From assembly GCA_026261815.1 (NCBI GenBank), contig JAMPIT010000174.1, forward strand, positions 8,742,001 to 8,806,000: a stretch of 64,000 bases of DNA, given 5' to 3'. Made by a program: the position numbers and the translations under genes. The stretch's first letter is position 1; each line of letters opens with the position of its first letter. Of this stretch, positions 11,632 through 24,400 are shown one piece after another. Source of the DNA: Monarcha castaneiventris obscurior. Taxonomy: Eukaryota > Chordata > Aves > Passeriformes > Monarchidae. The notes under the pieces were generated by a model. It made no database searches. It saw only the letters and a program-made list of their open reading frames with translations, and had not been told where the DNA came from.

Positions 11632-11839
11632 TAAGGTCAAAAGATACGGATGGAAAACGGCTCCTGCTTTTCCTGATCCAACAGCACAAAGCAGGTCTCC
11701 TACTGCATTAATAGTGACATGTCTAAGTAACAGCCATCGGGCCTCTCAGGGATGGGTTTACACTGAGCCTATCAAACAGCAACTCTCAAAAGGGGACACA
11801 GCAATTAATTTGAAACCCATATGCTATTTATTTTAATAG

Positions 11840-14800
11840 TGTTAAAAACTTGCAGAAAATCTTGATTGTATTCTGAAATACCTTTTTTTTTTTCACTCGC
11901 AAAAATCGAAGAAAGAACTTCAATCAACAATATTTAATTAAATGACATTTTTAAAAAAACAGAAACATTTTAAGTCTGGACACAGTATTTCACAGCTGTT
12001 TTCTTTTTAGAGCTGGTCATGGTAGAAGATTATGCTGATGATCATAATGCACACGCTTATTTTTGTTTCAGTTGCATGCTATCAATACCTAAAAACCACT
12101 TTAAACCTCAATGCTGCTTCAGTAAGTGCTGCAGCAAGAACAAAGTTTCTTCTATGTACTGAAACTGTGTGTATATGAGGTGGGGGGTGTATGTTACAGT
12201 TAGACAGGATTCCAAAATATGCACTGATCATGAAAAGCAGTAATTCTGGTTTAAAATATTTATTACCTGCATAAGAACTGTCACATTTAAAGGGTTTTAG
12301 CAATATCACACAATGAATCCCAGAAGATGGTAAATAAGTAAATAAAAACTAAGCAAGGCAGGTAACATTAAATTGTAGTAGGAGTATTTTCAGTGGCAAT
12401 TACAGGAGTCTGTCATTGCTGAACTGAGAGTAATAGAGGCAAATGTCAAGAAATCCAGCAGTCACATGGCACTTAATGAATATGAATGGAACATGTTATA
12501 CAGGCACTGATCAGGTCTTTGTGACTCATTTAAAATGAGATTAGGCGCAGGTTTAAATCAGACATTTAATTTACTTGTAGTATACAAAGGATACCCTGTA
12601 TCTTCTTCAGATCTCTTTTCCACAACACCTTCTCGTTTCAAAATTAGAAGTTTGAGACTCCATGGGGATTGCTGTCTTTTACTTTGTTACTTATAATCTA
12701 AGTGGTTAAATGGTAGCTGAAGATCAGCCAGAGCACTTGATACATTATTTTTATCCTCTTCGGAAACAAAAGTGACTAAATACTGAAATGTTTCAAGGAT
12801 AAGAGTATACAAAAAGTATGTGATACTGATATTCTTGAATGTTTAATTTAACTGTTTTCAACCAGCATGAAACATTTTGACATTCGTGGAAAGACACATT
12901 GCATTTCAGTTTGTCAGATCAAAGACAAATATTTCACTTGGACTTAGTTTTCATGAGTACCCTTGAGCTGTTCAACAGCTTCCTGGCATTTATACTCCAT
13001 GCTCCAGTTCTTTCATGTGCTGAGTCCCTAACCCAAGTTGTGCTGACTTCAATGGTAAAGACATTTCTGCATCTGTAAGTATAACAGTGCATTGTTTTTG
13101 TCGGAAAGCAGAAAAACATTGGCAAAATTGTTTCCTGTGGAAAATGTAACTTTTACAGAAGCAGCATTTTCCATTGAAACACCACATTTTTAGAAAACTT
13201 CCAACTAACTGCGCTTAAAATAAGTTTCAGGAGTATTATTTTGAAATCTTTGAATGCTAACATCTATTTTTTATCCCAAATAATTTTGATTACAAAATCT
13301 TTTCAGACACGCAGTATAGATAAAATCAATTGAGCTTTCATGTATAGGATATATTGATCATATTTAATTATAATTTCAGTATTACATTATTAATTATACA
13401 ACACCATAAAGTGTTACGGACCATTATGGTTCTTTTGCATTACTCCAAATAGTTAGTGAAAGTCTAAGAGTCTGCAAATTATTGCAAAGGGAGGAAGAAA
13501 CTGGTGACAAAGTGAGCGATCATTGTAATGTAGTCACACAATATTATGAGTAATACACAAGATCTTGTTTGGCTGGACAAAGGAGGAATCAAAACCATAG
13601 GAGGTGATGCCCTTAGTCAGAGCTGTGGGGTCCTTTCACCCTTCCCTCCCACACCAGGTCTTTGATTTCTTCCTGAAGCACACTTTTGGGTAGATATGTG
13701 CTGGGTTTTGAACACAGCTCCAAGCCACAGAGGCACTGAAGCCAAACAGCTTTGATGTGAGCCTGTGCTCCAACTCAGCTTGAGGGAAACCTCTGGAGCT
13801 TGGTAAACTGGGATGTGTGGCAGTTCCACCCATTGACCGGGCAGCACCATGGTATGCAGGCCAGGAAGCCCATTTACCAATTTACACCATGTTTACCTTG
13901 TGGGAGCATGAGAAGCCACCTGGAACAGAAAAAACTTTCCTCCCTGCAGCAGCTGAAGTAGCGCACAGCAAGGCAAAATGAGATTATAGCAGAGAAACTG
14001 CAGGTGATTTACTTGCTTTTCTTCAAGGACCATACTTGTATGGATTATTAAAACACAACTAGAATTTTCTTCTACAGATTTGGTTTGAAACTTCCTGTTC
14101 TATCTATAGGGTGAGTAATTCACGCTGTCTGTCTGTTTTTCCGCCCCTCTCCTACGGCTACACAAATATGCACTCATGCACACATGCTGCATTGGTCAGA
14201 TGTCTGGGGTTAACCCAGATGTATGAGCCTCAGATCAAAAGTCTTAGTTAAAATGCTATTTTTGCTGCTGAGGCTCTAGGTGTCTGTTCCTAGCACAGAC
14301 ATGAGACAGCCTCATGCAGCCTTTGCAAGGCTGTGGGCTGGCTTTGTGCTCAGGACGGTCTGGCAGTTCTCACAGGTAAAGGTATACATGCACATGCAGA
14401 CAATGCCAGGCACAGTTTTACATGCTATTCCTCGTTTCTTTGTTTCATATATACCTTTGTTTTAGCTAGTGACACATGCCTAGTTTGGGGGCTTTTTTTT
14501 TGTCTTCTGAGACTGTATCACCTTCTTATCAGTTAACCCAAATGAAATGCCACTGTTATACTCACTGGCTTACAACAGTTTATTACAGTTCAGTTACAGA
14601 TAATGAATGAGGCCAGACTGACAACTGGGTTCTTTCCATGCCAGGCAGTAATGATATCAGATTCATCACAATCTCTCTTTTCCTCCTCTATAACTCAGTT
14701 GTGTGAATAAATGAAGAAAACCATATAACAATCAAGACTTCATTAATTGGTTGCTTAGTGTCAGGTATCACTTTTCTGAAGTTACCTGCCATCTGGCACT

Positions 14801-16090
14801 GGGAGCAGGTTTGCCAGGACAACTGCTGAGCAAAGAGCAACCTTCCTAAGCAGATGGAAATCCAGCAAGGTGACGTGGAAAAACTATCTGGTGATCCAAG
14901 CCCCAGCTATCCTTGTGGTCTCTGATCTCTCTCTAGTTTCTCTATTTCCCTTTAAAGCTGCTTTTTGGTATTGTAGAAAAGGAGTTGTGGAGAAGGAAAA
15001 TGGGAAGGAAGAGAGGGATTAAAACAAGAAAAGTAGATATCCCTGTGGCTCTTTGGGGCCAATTGATTAGCTTATTATGGAAGCTGGTGTAAAGGACATG
15101 GAGAGGAGACTGAGCTTTGACAGCTGATGTGCTTGTGTGGAGTGCTCAGGCTTCACTAAACCTCAGCACAGAACTGCTGCCCTTTCTCAGCTCCTTCACG
15201 TGTCCTTATGTCTGCTATATGTTAGTTGATGAACATCAACAGCTAAAAAACCCAACCCCTTTATAAGATGCTGAAGTCTGCTAAGCCTCTCAATTTTCCA
15301 ACCTGCCCCTCTGCCAGAGATGGCTGCTGCATCTGTAGCAGATGCAGGAGAAGGAAATGCGTGTCCATGCAGCAGCAGCTACAGCTCAGGGCCCTACACC
15401 AGATCTCAAAGCTCGCCTCCACCAGGAAGATGCTGAGTTGATAGGCACTGAATGGGGCTGAGGCTGGTAGTGTGCCATTGTACTAATTCTGGTGTGGAAG
15501 TGGTATTCTTTGTCAGCCTTCTAAAACAGTAATGTCTTATACCAACACAAGGAAGACCAAGCTTTTTGTAGGTTCCTTTTGGTAACAAAGCCAGATTAAT
15601 GTAATGATCCGAGAAGAAAACACACTGATTTTCTATGGACTTACATTGCAGCTGACTGGGTTCCCTGGGCTGGTTCAATGCCCTGTCCGACAAGGGGTCG
15701 TGTTGCTGTGACTGCAAGTGCCACACACTCCTGGGGCAGGAAATGAGCAGTAGAGAATGGGCGATTGGGCAGGAGTGACTTAACCAGGTTATGCTTCTCA
15801 GCATGGGCCTTTATCATCTGCTGGTTTGATAGTTTTATTGGATCAACAGCATCACTCAAGGCTGTGAAGTTCTTCACCAATAACACTATATTTTAAAAGA
15901 CTTCGCTTGGAATATTTATTAAGCTTTAAGCCTATACATATGCACACTTCTACAGTTGCTTTGCTTTGCTGAAGCAGAAGTTATAAATGTCATCAGGACA
16001 CCAAACATGAAGAAGTTTAACTTTTCCATATAATGTAAAGAATGAAACAGCACATTGCCAAATCGTCCAACACCACGTCAGGCAGAGATT
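11840..16090. other. intergenic spacer, nothing recognised
   Basis: Mostly AT-rich; a GC-richer stretch at 13,600-13,880 has a minus-strand open frame without a recognisable product. In mammals the gene upstream of PTPN12 is GSAP, in the opposite orientation. I looked for its N-terminal coding sequence on the minus strand here and did not find it. Confidence 0.45.
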
Positions 16091-16244
16091 TTAGGCTATG
16101 TTTAAAAGAGGAATGGGCGGGGTGCCTGAGCCGTCCCTCTGTGGTGCCGAGGGGTGCGGGTCCCTGTCCGCGCCCGGCAGCAGCGCGGAGCCCGCGGACA
16201 CTGCCGGCGGCGTGGGCGTGCTTCGGCTGCGGACACCTTTATTA

Positions 16245-16385
16245 GGCAGATACCTGTATCTATAGATATCTCTATATATGCACACACATACGTCTGTATA
16301 CTTCATAAAGAATATACACTTACATATATAGAGATACAATGAACATCCAAACACACATACACACTTAATATGCATACGTACATAC
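16245..16385. repeat. AT-rich TATA/CA low-complexity tract
   Basis: Imperfect TATCTATAGATAT, ATATATG, CACACATAC and ACACACATAC runs interrupt the GC-rich DNA between about 16,100-16,240 and the main CpG island. It is low-complexity sequence without a clean repeat period. Confidence 0.6.
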
Positions 16386-16870
16386 AAGTACGCGAGGAGC
16401 GGTCCCCAGCCAGGTGTCCGCGCCCGTCCCCTGCCCCGTTCCGCCCCGCCATCTTCCCGCTGCCCGCCGTTCAGCGCCGCCGCGCCTCGGCCCCGCCACC
16501 GCAGGGACCCCCGGCACGTCCCACGGCCGCGGGCTTCCCACCCGGGCCGGGGCCCTTCTGCTCCGGGTGTTTCAGAGGGACGCTGCCGGAGCCCCCAGTC
16601 CCGGGACGCGGCGCTGTCCCGCCTCCATGTCCCGACATGCCGCTGCCTCCCGGCGCGGCGCCGCGGGCACCCACCGCCGCCCATTGTGCTCCCGGCAGGG
16701 AAAACCGCGCTCCGCTCCCTCGGCCTCCCCCCCGCGCGCCGAGTGGTCCCTCCCAGCACGCCATGAGGCGCCCTTCGGGCGGTCCCATCCAAGGGAAACA
16801 GGGGGGGGCCGGAGGAGCCGGCGAGGCGCAGAGCCCAGGGAACGCTCCCTCGAGACCCGGCCGGGCGGTG

Positions 16871-17005
16871 ATTGGCGTGCACAGCCGCCAATAGGGCGAG
16901 GCAGCGGTCGGGAGAGCCAATGGGAGCGGAGCGTGGCCGGCGCGGGGCGGGGCGCAGGGGAGGGGGCGGGGCGGGGCGGGGCGGGGCGGGCGCCGCGCGT
17001 GCGCG
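16871..17005 (+). promoter_or_regulatory. PTPN12: TATA-less core promoter: NF-Y, Sp1/KLF and NRF1-like sites
   Basis: Three CCAAT-type boxes occur within about 50 bp: ATTGG at 16,871-16,875 (reverse), CCAAT at 16,888-16,892 and CCAAT at 16,917-16,921. A dense run of GGGGCGGGG GC boxes follows at about 16,944-16,990. Next is CGCGCGTGCGCG at 16,994-17,005, whose reverse complement fits the NRF1 consensus YGCGCAYGCGCR. No TATA box is visible. Transcription probably starts somewhere within about 17,010-17,060 (inferred), giving a leader of roughly 0.2-0.3 kb before the ATG. Confidence 0.7.
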
Positions 17006-17076
17006 GGGGGAGGAGGAGGGGCCGTGTCGTGTCCGTGTCGGCTGCTCCGGGGAGGGTCGGGCGGAGGGAGGGGAGG

Positions 17077-17103
17077 ATGGAGCGAGCGGCCGGGCGGCCG
17101 TGA
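17077..17103 (+). promoter_or_regulatory. upstream ORF (8 codons) in the PTPN12 leader
   Basis: ATG at 17,077 has a strong initiation context (A at -3, G at +4) and runs eight codons to TGA at 17,101-17,103. It lies 198 nt upstream of, and in the same frame as, the PTPN12 start, but is closed by its own stop. If the transcription start lies upstream of it, this uORF should reduce initiation at the main ATG or make it conditional. The TSS is not known from sequence. Confidence 0.45.
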
Positions 17104-17274
17104 GCGGGGCGGGAGCGGAGCCAGCAGGCCGCGGGCAGGCCCGGGCGGGGGAGAGGCGAGGCGGGCAAGGGAAGGAAGGCAGCCGGGTGACGGGTCGTGC
17201 GGCGGAGGGGGCTCCGGGCGGAGAGCGGGCGGGCGGCCGGGGCTCCCGCTCCGCAGGGCGGCCGGCGGGGCAGG

Positions 17275-17373
17275 ATGAGCCAGGAGGAGATCCTGAGGAA
17301 ATTTATTAAGCGAGTCCAGGCCATGAAGGACACGGACCACAATGGGGAGGACAACTTCGCCAGCGACTTCATG
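17275..17373 (+). CDS. PTPN12: PTPN12 coding exon 1 (residues 1-33)
   Basis: Begins at ATG 17,275 (A at -3) and ends at ATG|GTGAGG, phase 0. The start is supported by an in-frame TGA at 17,188-17,190 with no intervening ATG, and by the conserved N terminus that begins MSQEEILRKFIKRVQAM. Mammalian PTPN12 has the same length here, with a few substitutions. The segment is the N-terminal helix leading into the PTP fold (EDNFASDFM). The exon lies inside the CpG island. Confidence 0.96.
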
Positions 17374-20300
17374 GTGAGGGGCGGCGGCGCGGGCGGGGCG
17401 GGCGGGGCTCCTGCTGACCCCCAGCCCCTTCCCCATCCCCGGAGAGCCAGGGGGTGTCGGGGCGGGCGAGCGTCGCATCCCTGGCGGTGCCCTGCTATTG
17501 TGTGCCCCGGGGCTCGGCCGGCTCCTGTGCCCACCGCCACTTGGGAGCGCGGCGGGGGGAGGGAGCGTGTCCGCCTGGATCCAGCCTCCTTCCTGCCCCC
17601 CACCCTGGGAGGTTTGTCACCGCGGCCCCGGCCCTTCCCCGCTCCTGGGGAGCTGGTGGTCACGGGCTCTTGCAAAATTAACCGGGAGGCTCCCCGTCCG
17701 CCCGCCCCGCTGCTTCCCTGAGCACATAAAGGGGACAGAGGCGGCGCGGGGGGGCTGCCTGCGCTTCCTCGCCCTTGCAGCCCCTTTTCTGCAGGGTTGC
17801 CGTCTATGATGTCAGCTGGGGATAATTGGGCACTCCTTCCCTCCTTCCCCTTTTATCTGTCCCTGGACCTGCCTGCTTGAGATTTCTCTTTTTTTTTTCC
17901 GAGGAGATGTGTTAAATGTATTGATAGTCCTTGGAGGAATATTCATCTTCCCTTCCCTAACATCTCCCATCCCCCATCGCAGCCCTGCCTGTATCCCTCG
18001 TCCTTTCTTCCTTCCAGATCAGTTCACCGTCAGCCTTTGGTTAACGTGTGCGCTCGGGGAAGAATTCTGTTGGAGAATTAGTGCTTTTCCTGGTTTATTT
18101 TAGCTGTTTAATTGAGCTGTTACAATATCTCGGGAGTTTTATTTTTTGAACTGGTGGTCTGAGCGGTGAACAATAATTTTGATTGGGTAGATGTTGCTGG
18201 CAGTTTTCAATATAATTTAAATGCTTAATATCAAAATGCAGTTTGACCCACAGGAGAGCTGACGGAGAGCGGGTTGGTTCTCTCCGTATGTGTCTTCGTT
18301 GCTCGCTTTATTATGCGTCGCTCTTTGAGATTAAAAGCACATCGTTAGCCCTTTAAGCTGTCAGTCTGTGCTAGTGATCTGGGAACAAAAAACCCCCCAA
18401 AACCTCAATGTAAATGTCGCATCGGAGATTGTCCGAAATGTGGGGAGGAGGCCGCGGATGTTGCGCAAGGCGGAGGGGCGCTGGGAGCGCTGGCAGGTCC
18501 AGGGGTGGAAGAGGAAGTGGACTTTGGGAAATAACGAGTTCATCCAGGGTGGGGAGGGAGCCCGTGGGAAATCGGCCACGCTCTTTGGGCAGGATTTTGC
18601 AAATACTAAAAGTATGCTGCTGAAACATCTGAGCGTGTGGGAAAGGAAGAGAGAAACGTGTGAAATGAAGAACGGCATTGGAGCAATAGGACCCTTCTGA
18701 ATCTTCACGTGAGACCTTAAAGGTTACAGAATTGACAGAAGCTTTTCATTAAGTCATAGTTTTAGTAATTTAATTGCTATTTAACCCGAATTGACATCTT
18801 GCCTTGTACTGATGAGTCTGTCTTGTTCATGTAAATTATATGTACCTTACAGAAAGGCTGGCCTAGACTAGTGCAAAATGCAGAACATTTTTAATAATCT
18901 CTATGTTAAGTACTTCATTCTAGATCTCCTAACCCACATCTACCATTTCATATCTGATAAATATCCTGGTGTTTTAGCTTTGTTGTAGTCAAATGGTATA
19001 CCATACATATTTTTATCATCCTTTCTTTGAAGCTGTGGCACATCTGTATGGAAAAATAGCTTTTGTTTCAATTTCTCTGTTTGACAGCATGTTCTTTCTG
19101 TAGCTTTCAACTATACAGGCAGCGTGTTTTCCCACTGCTTTCCTGTAGCAGTAAGAATACTGGTAAAAATGGCAAAACAGGATTATAGGAACTACTGGGC
19201 AAGACATTTCAGGGAAAAGGTGTATTACTTGAAAAAGTGTTAAATATTTTGGGGAGAATTGTGTTGAATATTTCTTTTGTTCTCTTAACACTTTGTATTT
19301 CAAACCTTCCTATTTGATTTTTGTATCAGAAATTAAAGGAAAACCAGGAAATTAGGATGCTGATCTTCAGGTCTAATATTCACCTTTATATAGTAAAGCA
19401 GACATAGATTAATGTGGTGACAAGAATCATAATTGCTGATTTTTTTTTTTCCCCCACTATGAATGTATTGGGGTATTTTGGATTTTTTTGGGATATGTGT
19501 TTCAGGGTGTATTTGGCTGTCTTAACAGAGCCATACTTGGGTCCCCTTTGAAATGATTGAAAAGGGAGAAGAAAAAAGAGGTAAAGGGGATAGAAGTTTC
19601 AGTATTCTGTTTACTTAAAGTATTAGTAGACATTTTTTGAGGGGTAAAAAGGGAGGAAATTGTGTCTTCTCATTTAAGTGCAGGACGTTCTGTGGCTGTT
19701 AAACAGTGGCAGGTTTGTGGAATAGGAATTGCTGTTACTCATCGCTTCATTTCCAAGTGAAAATGGAATGTGAAATAGGAATGGAATAGTGGGTGAATGC
19801 AAACGAAAGCGATTCTTTACCTTTGAGTCTTTATTGCCTTTGAATGTGTTGAGTAATAGGCTTAGAGAGTTGTATATAGGCCTGAGCGAGTGAACTAAAA
19901 GTACGGATTGGTGCCAGGGAGTGCTGGAGGAGAGGGAGAGAAGCTAGAGGTGTGCACAGGTAGGCTGATAAGCCTGGCTGATTGCTACTGAAAGTCCAGA
20001 GTGTAGATGACTAAGACTGCAATTTAATAATGCCATTGACATACCTGGAAACAACTTCCGCTTGGAAGGTAGAAAGTTGATTATTGCCCACTCCACCACT
20101 GCCTTCCCACCTCCCCCTCAATAACTAGAGAAATTATATAATCTGGGCAATAGTAGCAAGTTTGTTACTGGAAATCAAATGTATTTAATTAGTTTGCACT
20201 AGGAAGTAAGCAGGACTTATTACTAGATCACTTCAGTACTCCAGGTGTACACAATTAGGATTAAATGAAGTGGATAGTTTGAAAACAGGGTAGACATATC

Positions 20301-21467
20301 TGGATGCCTTGCCAGTAATCATGTATAGGTGGATATAGGGGTAAGTGGGCTTTTTCCTAAAATAATGTAGGTTAGGATTTTGTTCTATGGTTGCAGTACA
20401 TCCAGGAGTATAGTTTTTCCTGGGTGTTTGCTGAAATTGCTATTTGGGCAGAAGGAAATAAGTATAGATTGCTTCCTCTTGGTGTTTCATGCTGTATGAA
20501 TACAACCAGTGTGGTCTAGATTCTGATTTTTTTTATAATGAACATGTGTCTTACATCAAACAAGGATTGGAAGTCAAAGTTCCATGTGGAGGAAAAGAAA
20601 ACAGCTTTTCTAGATTCTAGAATTTAGAAGGACCTTGAAAAATATTATTTGCTGATTTCTTTTTTTTTTAATTTACCCACAATTAACAATTAATTTTTGT
20701 TTTCTTATGTGATAGTCATGACAAAAGCATTCTGACACTCATTTCTCTTGTTTGATATAGGTTGCCATTGTTGTAGTAGAACTGAAATATGAGTAGTGTG
20801 AAGCTTTACCTTCAAAAATCAGATGTTACATTTCAATTGTTTTGTGGTATATGACAGTCTTGCTTCATCTTTTGAGTTATATATCTGGCTAATCTGTTGT
20901 CATGGAACACAGTGGATGGCTGAGAATGGGTTTTTTTGTGATGGATACTGTGTAGGGAATCCTCAGGTGCTGTTTGGAGGTAGTGGTGTCAAAAGGATCC
21001 TGTGTTAGATCATCAGTCTAAATAATAATGATTTTTTTACCAACTTCATTACACCTAGTCACAGATCTCTTTATACTTTTTGTTCAAGAGGGCACAGGTA
21101 GCTAACTCAACTGAATATTGTGTGTGTGTGTTCTGGTCAGTCTGTCTAAGCTGAAACTTTTAGGTTTGGAGACAGTAAAGTACTCAAGGTGCTGTTTTCT
21201 GAAGTATGAAAGGGAATTTGAATGGGTCTGATTTGAAACAGGTAAAAAAGTAGTTTGTATACTTTTTACCTTTAGTTGGTTTCTGAAATTGTTATGTTTA
21301 AGCACTTCTAACTGATTTTGTGAAAATGCTATTTAAAAAAAATGGGAGATGGAATGTGCTGGACTTGTAAGGATAAAATGTAGCTGATCATTGGAAGTGC
21401 TACACCAGATGTTACAAAACTTACTTTCTGCGTTTTTTGAGGGTTTTGTCTTTGTTTTGTTTTATGA

Positions 21468-21485
21468 TTTTTTTTTTTTTTTTTT
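21468..21485. repeat. T18 homopolymer followed by CAGGAGG
   Basis: Eighteen T residues run directly into CAGGAGGAGGC, so the tract also looks like a strong decoy splice acceptor. The sequence behind it does not resemble a PTPN12 exon and quickly meets stops. Confidence 0.8.
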
Positions 21486-24400
21486 CAGGAGGAGGCAGAA
21501 TTTCTAAAATGCCTAAAGTCTGCTTAAAATGAAGTGACAATCTACACTATACTAAATCACCAATTAAAACTACTAAGATACATAGTGAAAGCCCACATAC
21601 TGATACCAGTCATAACATAGATTTTGTTCTGGTTCTGGAACAGCATTAGGGATACCAGAAATACCTATTCAACTGTAGCACTTCAGAAATGCCCCTCTTA
21701 AAAGCTTGTCTGTGTATTAATGTGCATTTGCATAAGCCTTTCTGATTCAAATACTGTTTGTGCACCTCTTGAGTATCTGTGAAGATATCTTTCAAATTTA
21801 TAAGGCAGGCATATAATCTGGAAACTTATAAAACTTTTATCTTTTTCTCCCATCTCTGCATTATTTTTTTAAGATCCCACTATATAAACACTTTTGGAAC
21901 TGATATTTACTAGTATCTATTTAATGAGTTTCATACTTGTAATAGGTAGAAACACTAATGCTTTGTCATATATGTTATAAAATGTGTGCTGTCTTTTCAA
22001 GAGAAATTATTTGTATCTGTAAAGGTTAAACTGGGAAAAACACGTTGGTACAATCAACTAGATGGTAAACTGTTTCTTGAAACTTCAAGATTTAATTGGT
22101 GTAAGCACAGGTTTGCATGGAATTCATGTAAATTGGGTTCTTTTGAAAAAAAAAACAGTTTGGAGGATTTATTTTCCCTAAAGTATGATAGAAAGAGTAA
22201 TTGCCTTGGAGAAAATGACCCGTAAATGCGTTGTACAGCTGATCAGTTAGAAGAAACTTTGCTCGTAGCAATGTGTTAATAGGTCATAGACAACTGTCAC
22301 TTTAGATATGCCTTGTGCATTTTTATCATTTCAGGGTTAAATAATGGATCTGTTAGTAGTCACCTTTCATATTATGCTTAAATTTGCGTGTAAATGTATT
22401 TTTAAAGTTTTGTTTCCATTAACTGTGTTTCAGCTGTATGCTGTTAATTTGTATGTGGGGGGCACACCCCAATACATTACGTCACTCTGTGTGGTTATAG
22501 TAATTGGGGCTATTCATAAAGCTTCTTTTACATGGACCAAATCTGGCTGGAGCAATGTGACTGAACAGTCATTTCAGTAAACCCAAACTTCAGAGGCTTC
22601 TGAAATTTTGTGAAAAACTGTTCATTAAATGTTCTATGAAAATACAGTTTTAAATGAAGAATCATTCAGTTTAAATATTCAGCTTCTTTGTCCCCTTCTG
22701 AGGAAACGAGTGCTGTTCCTCTTGCTTCAAAGATGCCATTCTGAATTTTCAGAGGCCATTGAATACAGCCACAAAGCTGCTGTAGTGACCCTGGGGTATA
22801 AGAACTTGCAAACTCTGCCTAACATTGCAGTTCTTCCATGCATGAAACTAAACCAAGTCAGTTAGGCAATGCTCTGGGTTGTGTGAAATAGCTTGTGTGG
22901 TAATAAATTCTGTTTGCTCATTTTCCAAAGACAGCAGTGTGTAAGTCTACTGTTCTCATGGAATAAAGGGTTGTTTACGGGTTTTGCGGAATGTTAAAGA
23001 ATCATTCAGGGGGAGCAAATGGTAATGTTGACCTTGCACCTCATGGCATACTACATGCGCTCCAAATAATTTAAATAACCTGTCAAATGCATACTTTGCT
23101 TTTATTCTTACCTCAGTTCTACAGCACCTTTTGCTGTATTTCGTTATATATGTGTATAGATAGATACGTATCAGTGGATACCAATATATGGATATGTCTC
23201 ATGTGACCGTAGTTCATGAACCGCAGACCCTAACCTATATTTATGTATCTCCATGTACATGCTTATATATTTGTATATGTATGGCTGGCTGTATGTCTGT
23301 GTACTACTCTGCACATGTCACTGATCTATAGTATGAATTTCTTGATTTGGATTACATGTACTTTACTTTAAAATTGCCATAGGTTCAGGGTGTTTTTCCT
23401 TGATGCTGTTATAGCTAAATATAAGTTATCAGCTCTGCAAGCAGGGGAAGGTTAAGCAGATATTCAGATTATTTAATGTGTGTACGTTTGTTGATCATAA
23501 GGGAAACAAAAGTCTGAGGCTTCTGTATTAATCTCTTAAAGCCATTGGTTTGTAATAAACAGAAATTATATTTTATCTTCTTCACTGTTACTATTTAAGA
23601 TTTGTGGGGTTTGCATTGTGTACTGCTATTACTGTAGTATGCTTAGTACAAAGGACATGTTGGCGTAGGGAAAATAGTAATGCATTTCTTAATGCTGGGA
23701 AAAGGTGAAACTATAGAAGTACCTTGGATATGCATTTCTAGAACTGAAACCAGAAGGTAGATGATGGTTTTTTCTTGGTCTTGTCAAACAGCCTTCATTT
23801 AGGGAGAGGCATCAGTGTTAAAGGTCAGATGAGGAATTAAGTAAAGCACAAGTTAGGTAGAGCAGGAGCTCTTGGTGCCATTAGGAAGTGCAGTGTTTGC
23901 ATCCTGGTGTTTTTCTCAAGCTGTTGTACTCCACAATTGCTATGATTATGCCAGCACAGGCTTGGATAACTCAGCTGTGTGTGTTTGCCCTAAATGAAGC
24001 ATGGACTTGCATTTCTATTTCTATTAACTAGCACGTGAATTTTGCAGAGAGCTTAAGCTCTGTGTTTTCCTGCTTCATCTGACAAAAAAAACTTGCTAAT
24101 GTAAACTTAACTTGTGAATTATTTGTTCAAATTTGAACACTCAGAGTGTGTTTATGAAAGGAGAGCACTCTGGTATGGCTGTGGAGTTTTGGATCCAGAA
24201 CCCAGAGCCACAGAGAGTGGCTGTGTTGTTGGAGTTGTGTCTGGAGTCCCTCTGCATCTTCAAGAAACCAAATTGTGTTCAGACCCAGTACTGCGGAGAC
24301 AATACAATCAAAGCCAGTAGCTTTACTAGGGAAGCTGTGAGTGCAGCAGGGTAAGGAAAGAGTTGTAAGAGAGAAGAGTGCAGTCAAGTCTGTCAGGCTT

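Larger units (their letters stand above)
16390..17720. promoter_or_regulatory. PTPN12: CpG island spanning the PTPN12 promoter and exon 1
   Basis: Very high GC and CpG density contrasts with the AT-rich flanks. It covers the promoter elements, the 5' leader, coding exon 1 and the first few hundred bases of intron 1. Long open frames on both strands here (for example minus 17,478-16,471 and 17,675-16,572) reflect the scarcity of stop codons in GC-rich DNA, not genes. The breadth of the island fits the widely expressed nature of PTPN12. Divergent (minus-strand) transcription is common at such promoters, but nothing in the sequence proves it. Confidence 0.85.

Noticed and set aside
14195..14225. 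Imperfect palindrome around GGGTTAACCC
   Set aside because: Short and imperfect, with no associated element.
1..16400. Divergently transcribed GSAP upstream of PTPN12, as in mammals
   Set aside because: No minus-strand sequence resembling the GSAP N terminus was recognised. The first exon may lie outside the window.
17197..17274. N-terminal extension of PTPN12 from an upstream in-frame GTG
   Set aside because: There is no ATG in this stretch, an in-frame TGA lies at 17,188-17,190, and the conserved N terminus begins at the ATG at 17,275.
16471..17675. Long minus-strand frames (335 and 367 codons) and plus-strand frames (up to 229 codons) across the CpG island
   Set aside because: Stop codons are rare in this GC-rich DNA. 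The frames overlap on both strands and have low-complexity Pro/Arg/Gly/Ala composition; only PTPN12 exon 1 is conserved.
21468..21540. T18-CAG followed by GAGGAGGCAGAA as a possible alternative exon
   Set aside because: The following sequence hits stops quickly in every useful frame, resembles no PTPN12 segment and lacks a clear donor.
22344..22865. Two 78-codon plus-strand frames in intron 1
   Set aside because: No domain, no splice context and ordinary AT-rich composition; chance ORFs.
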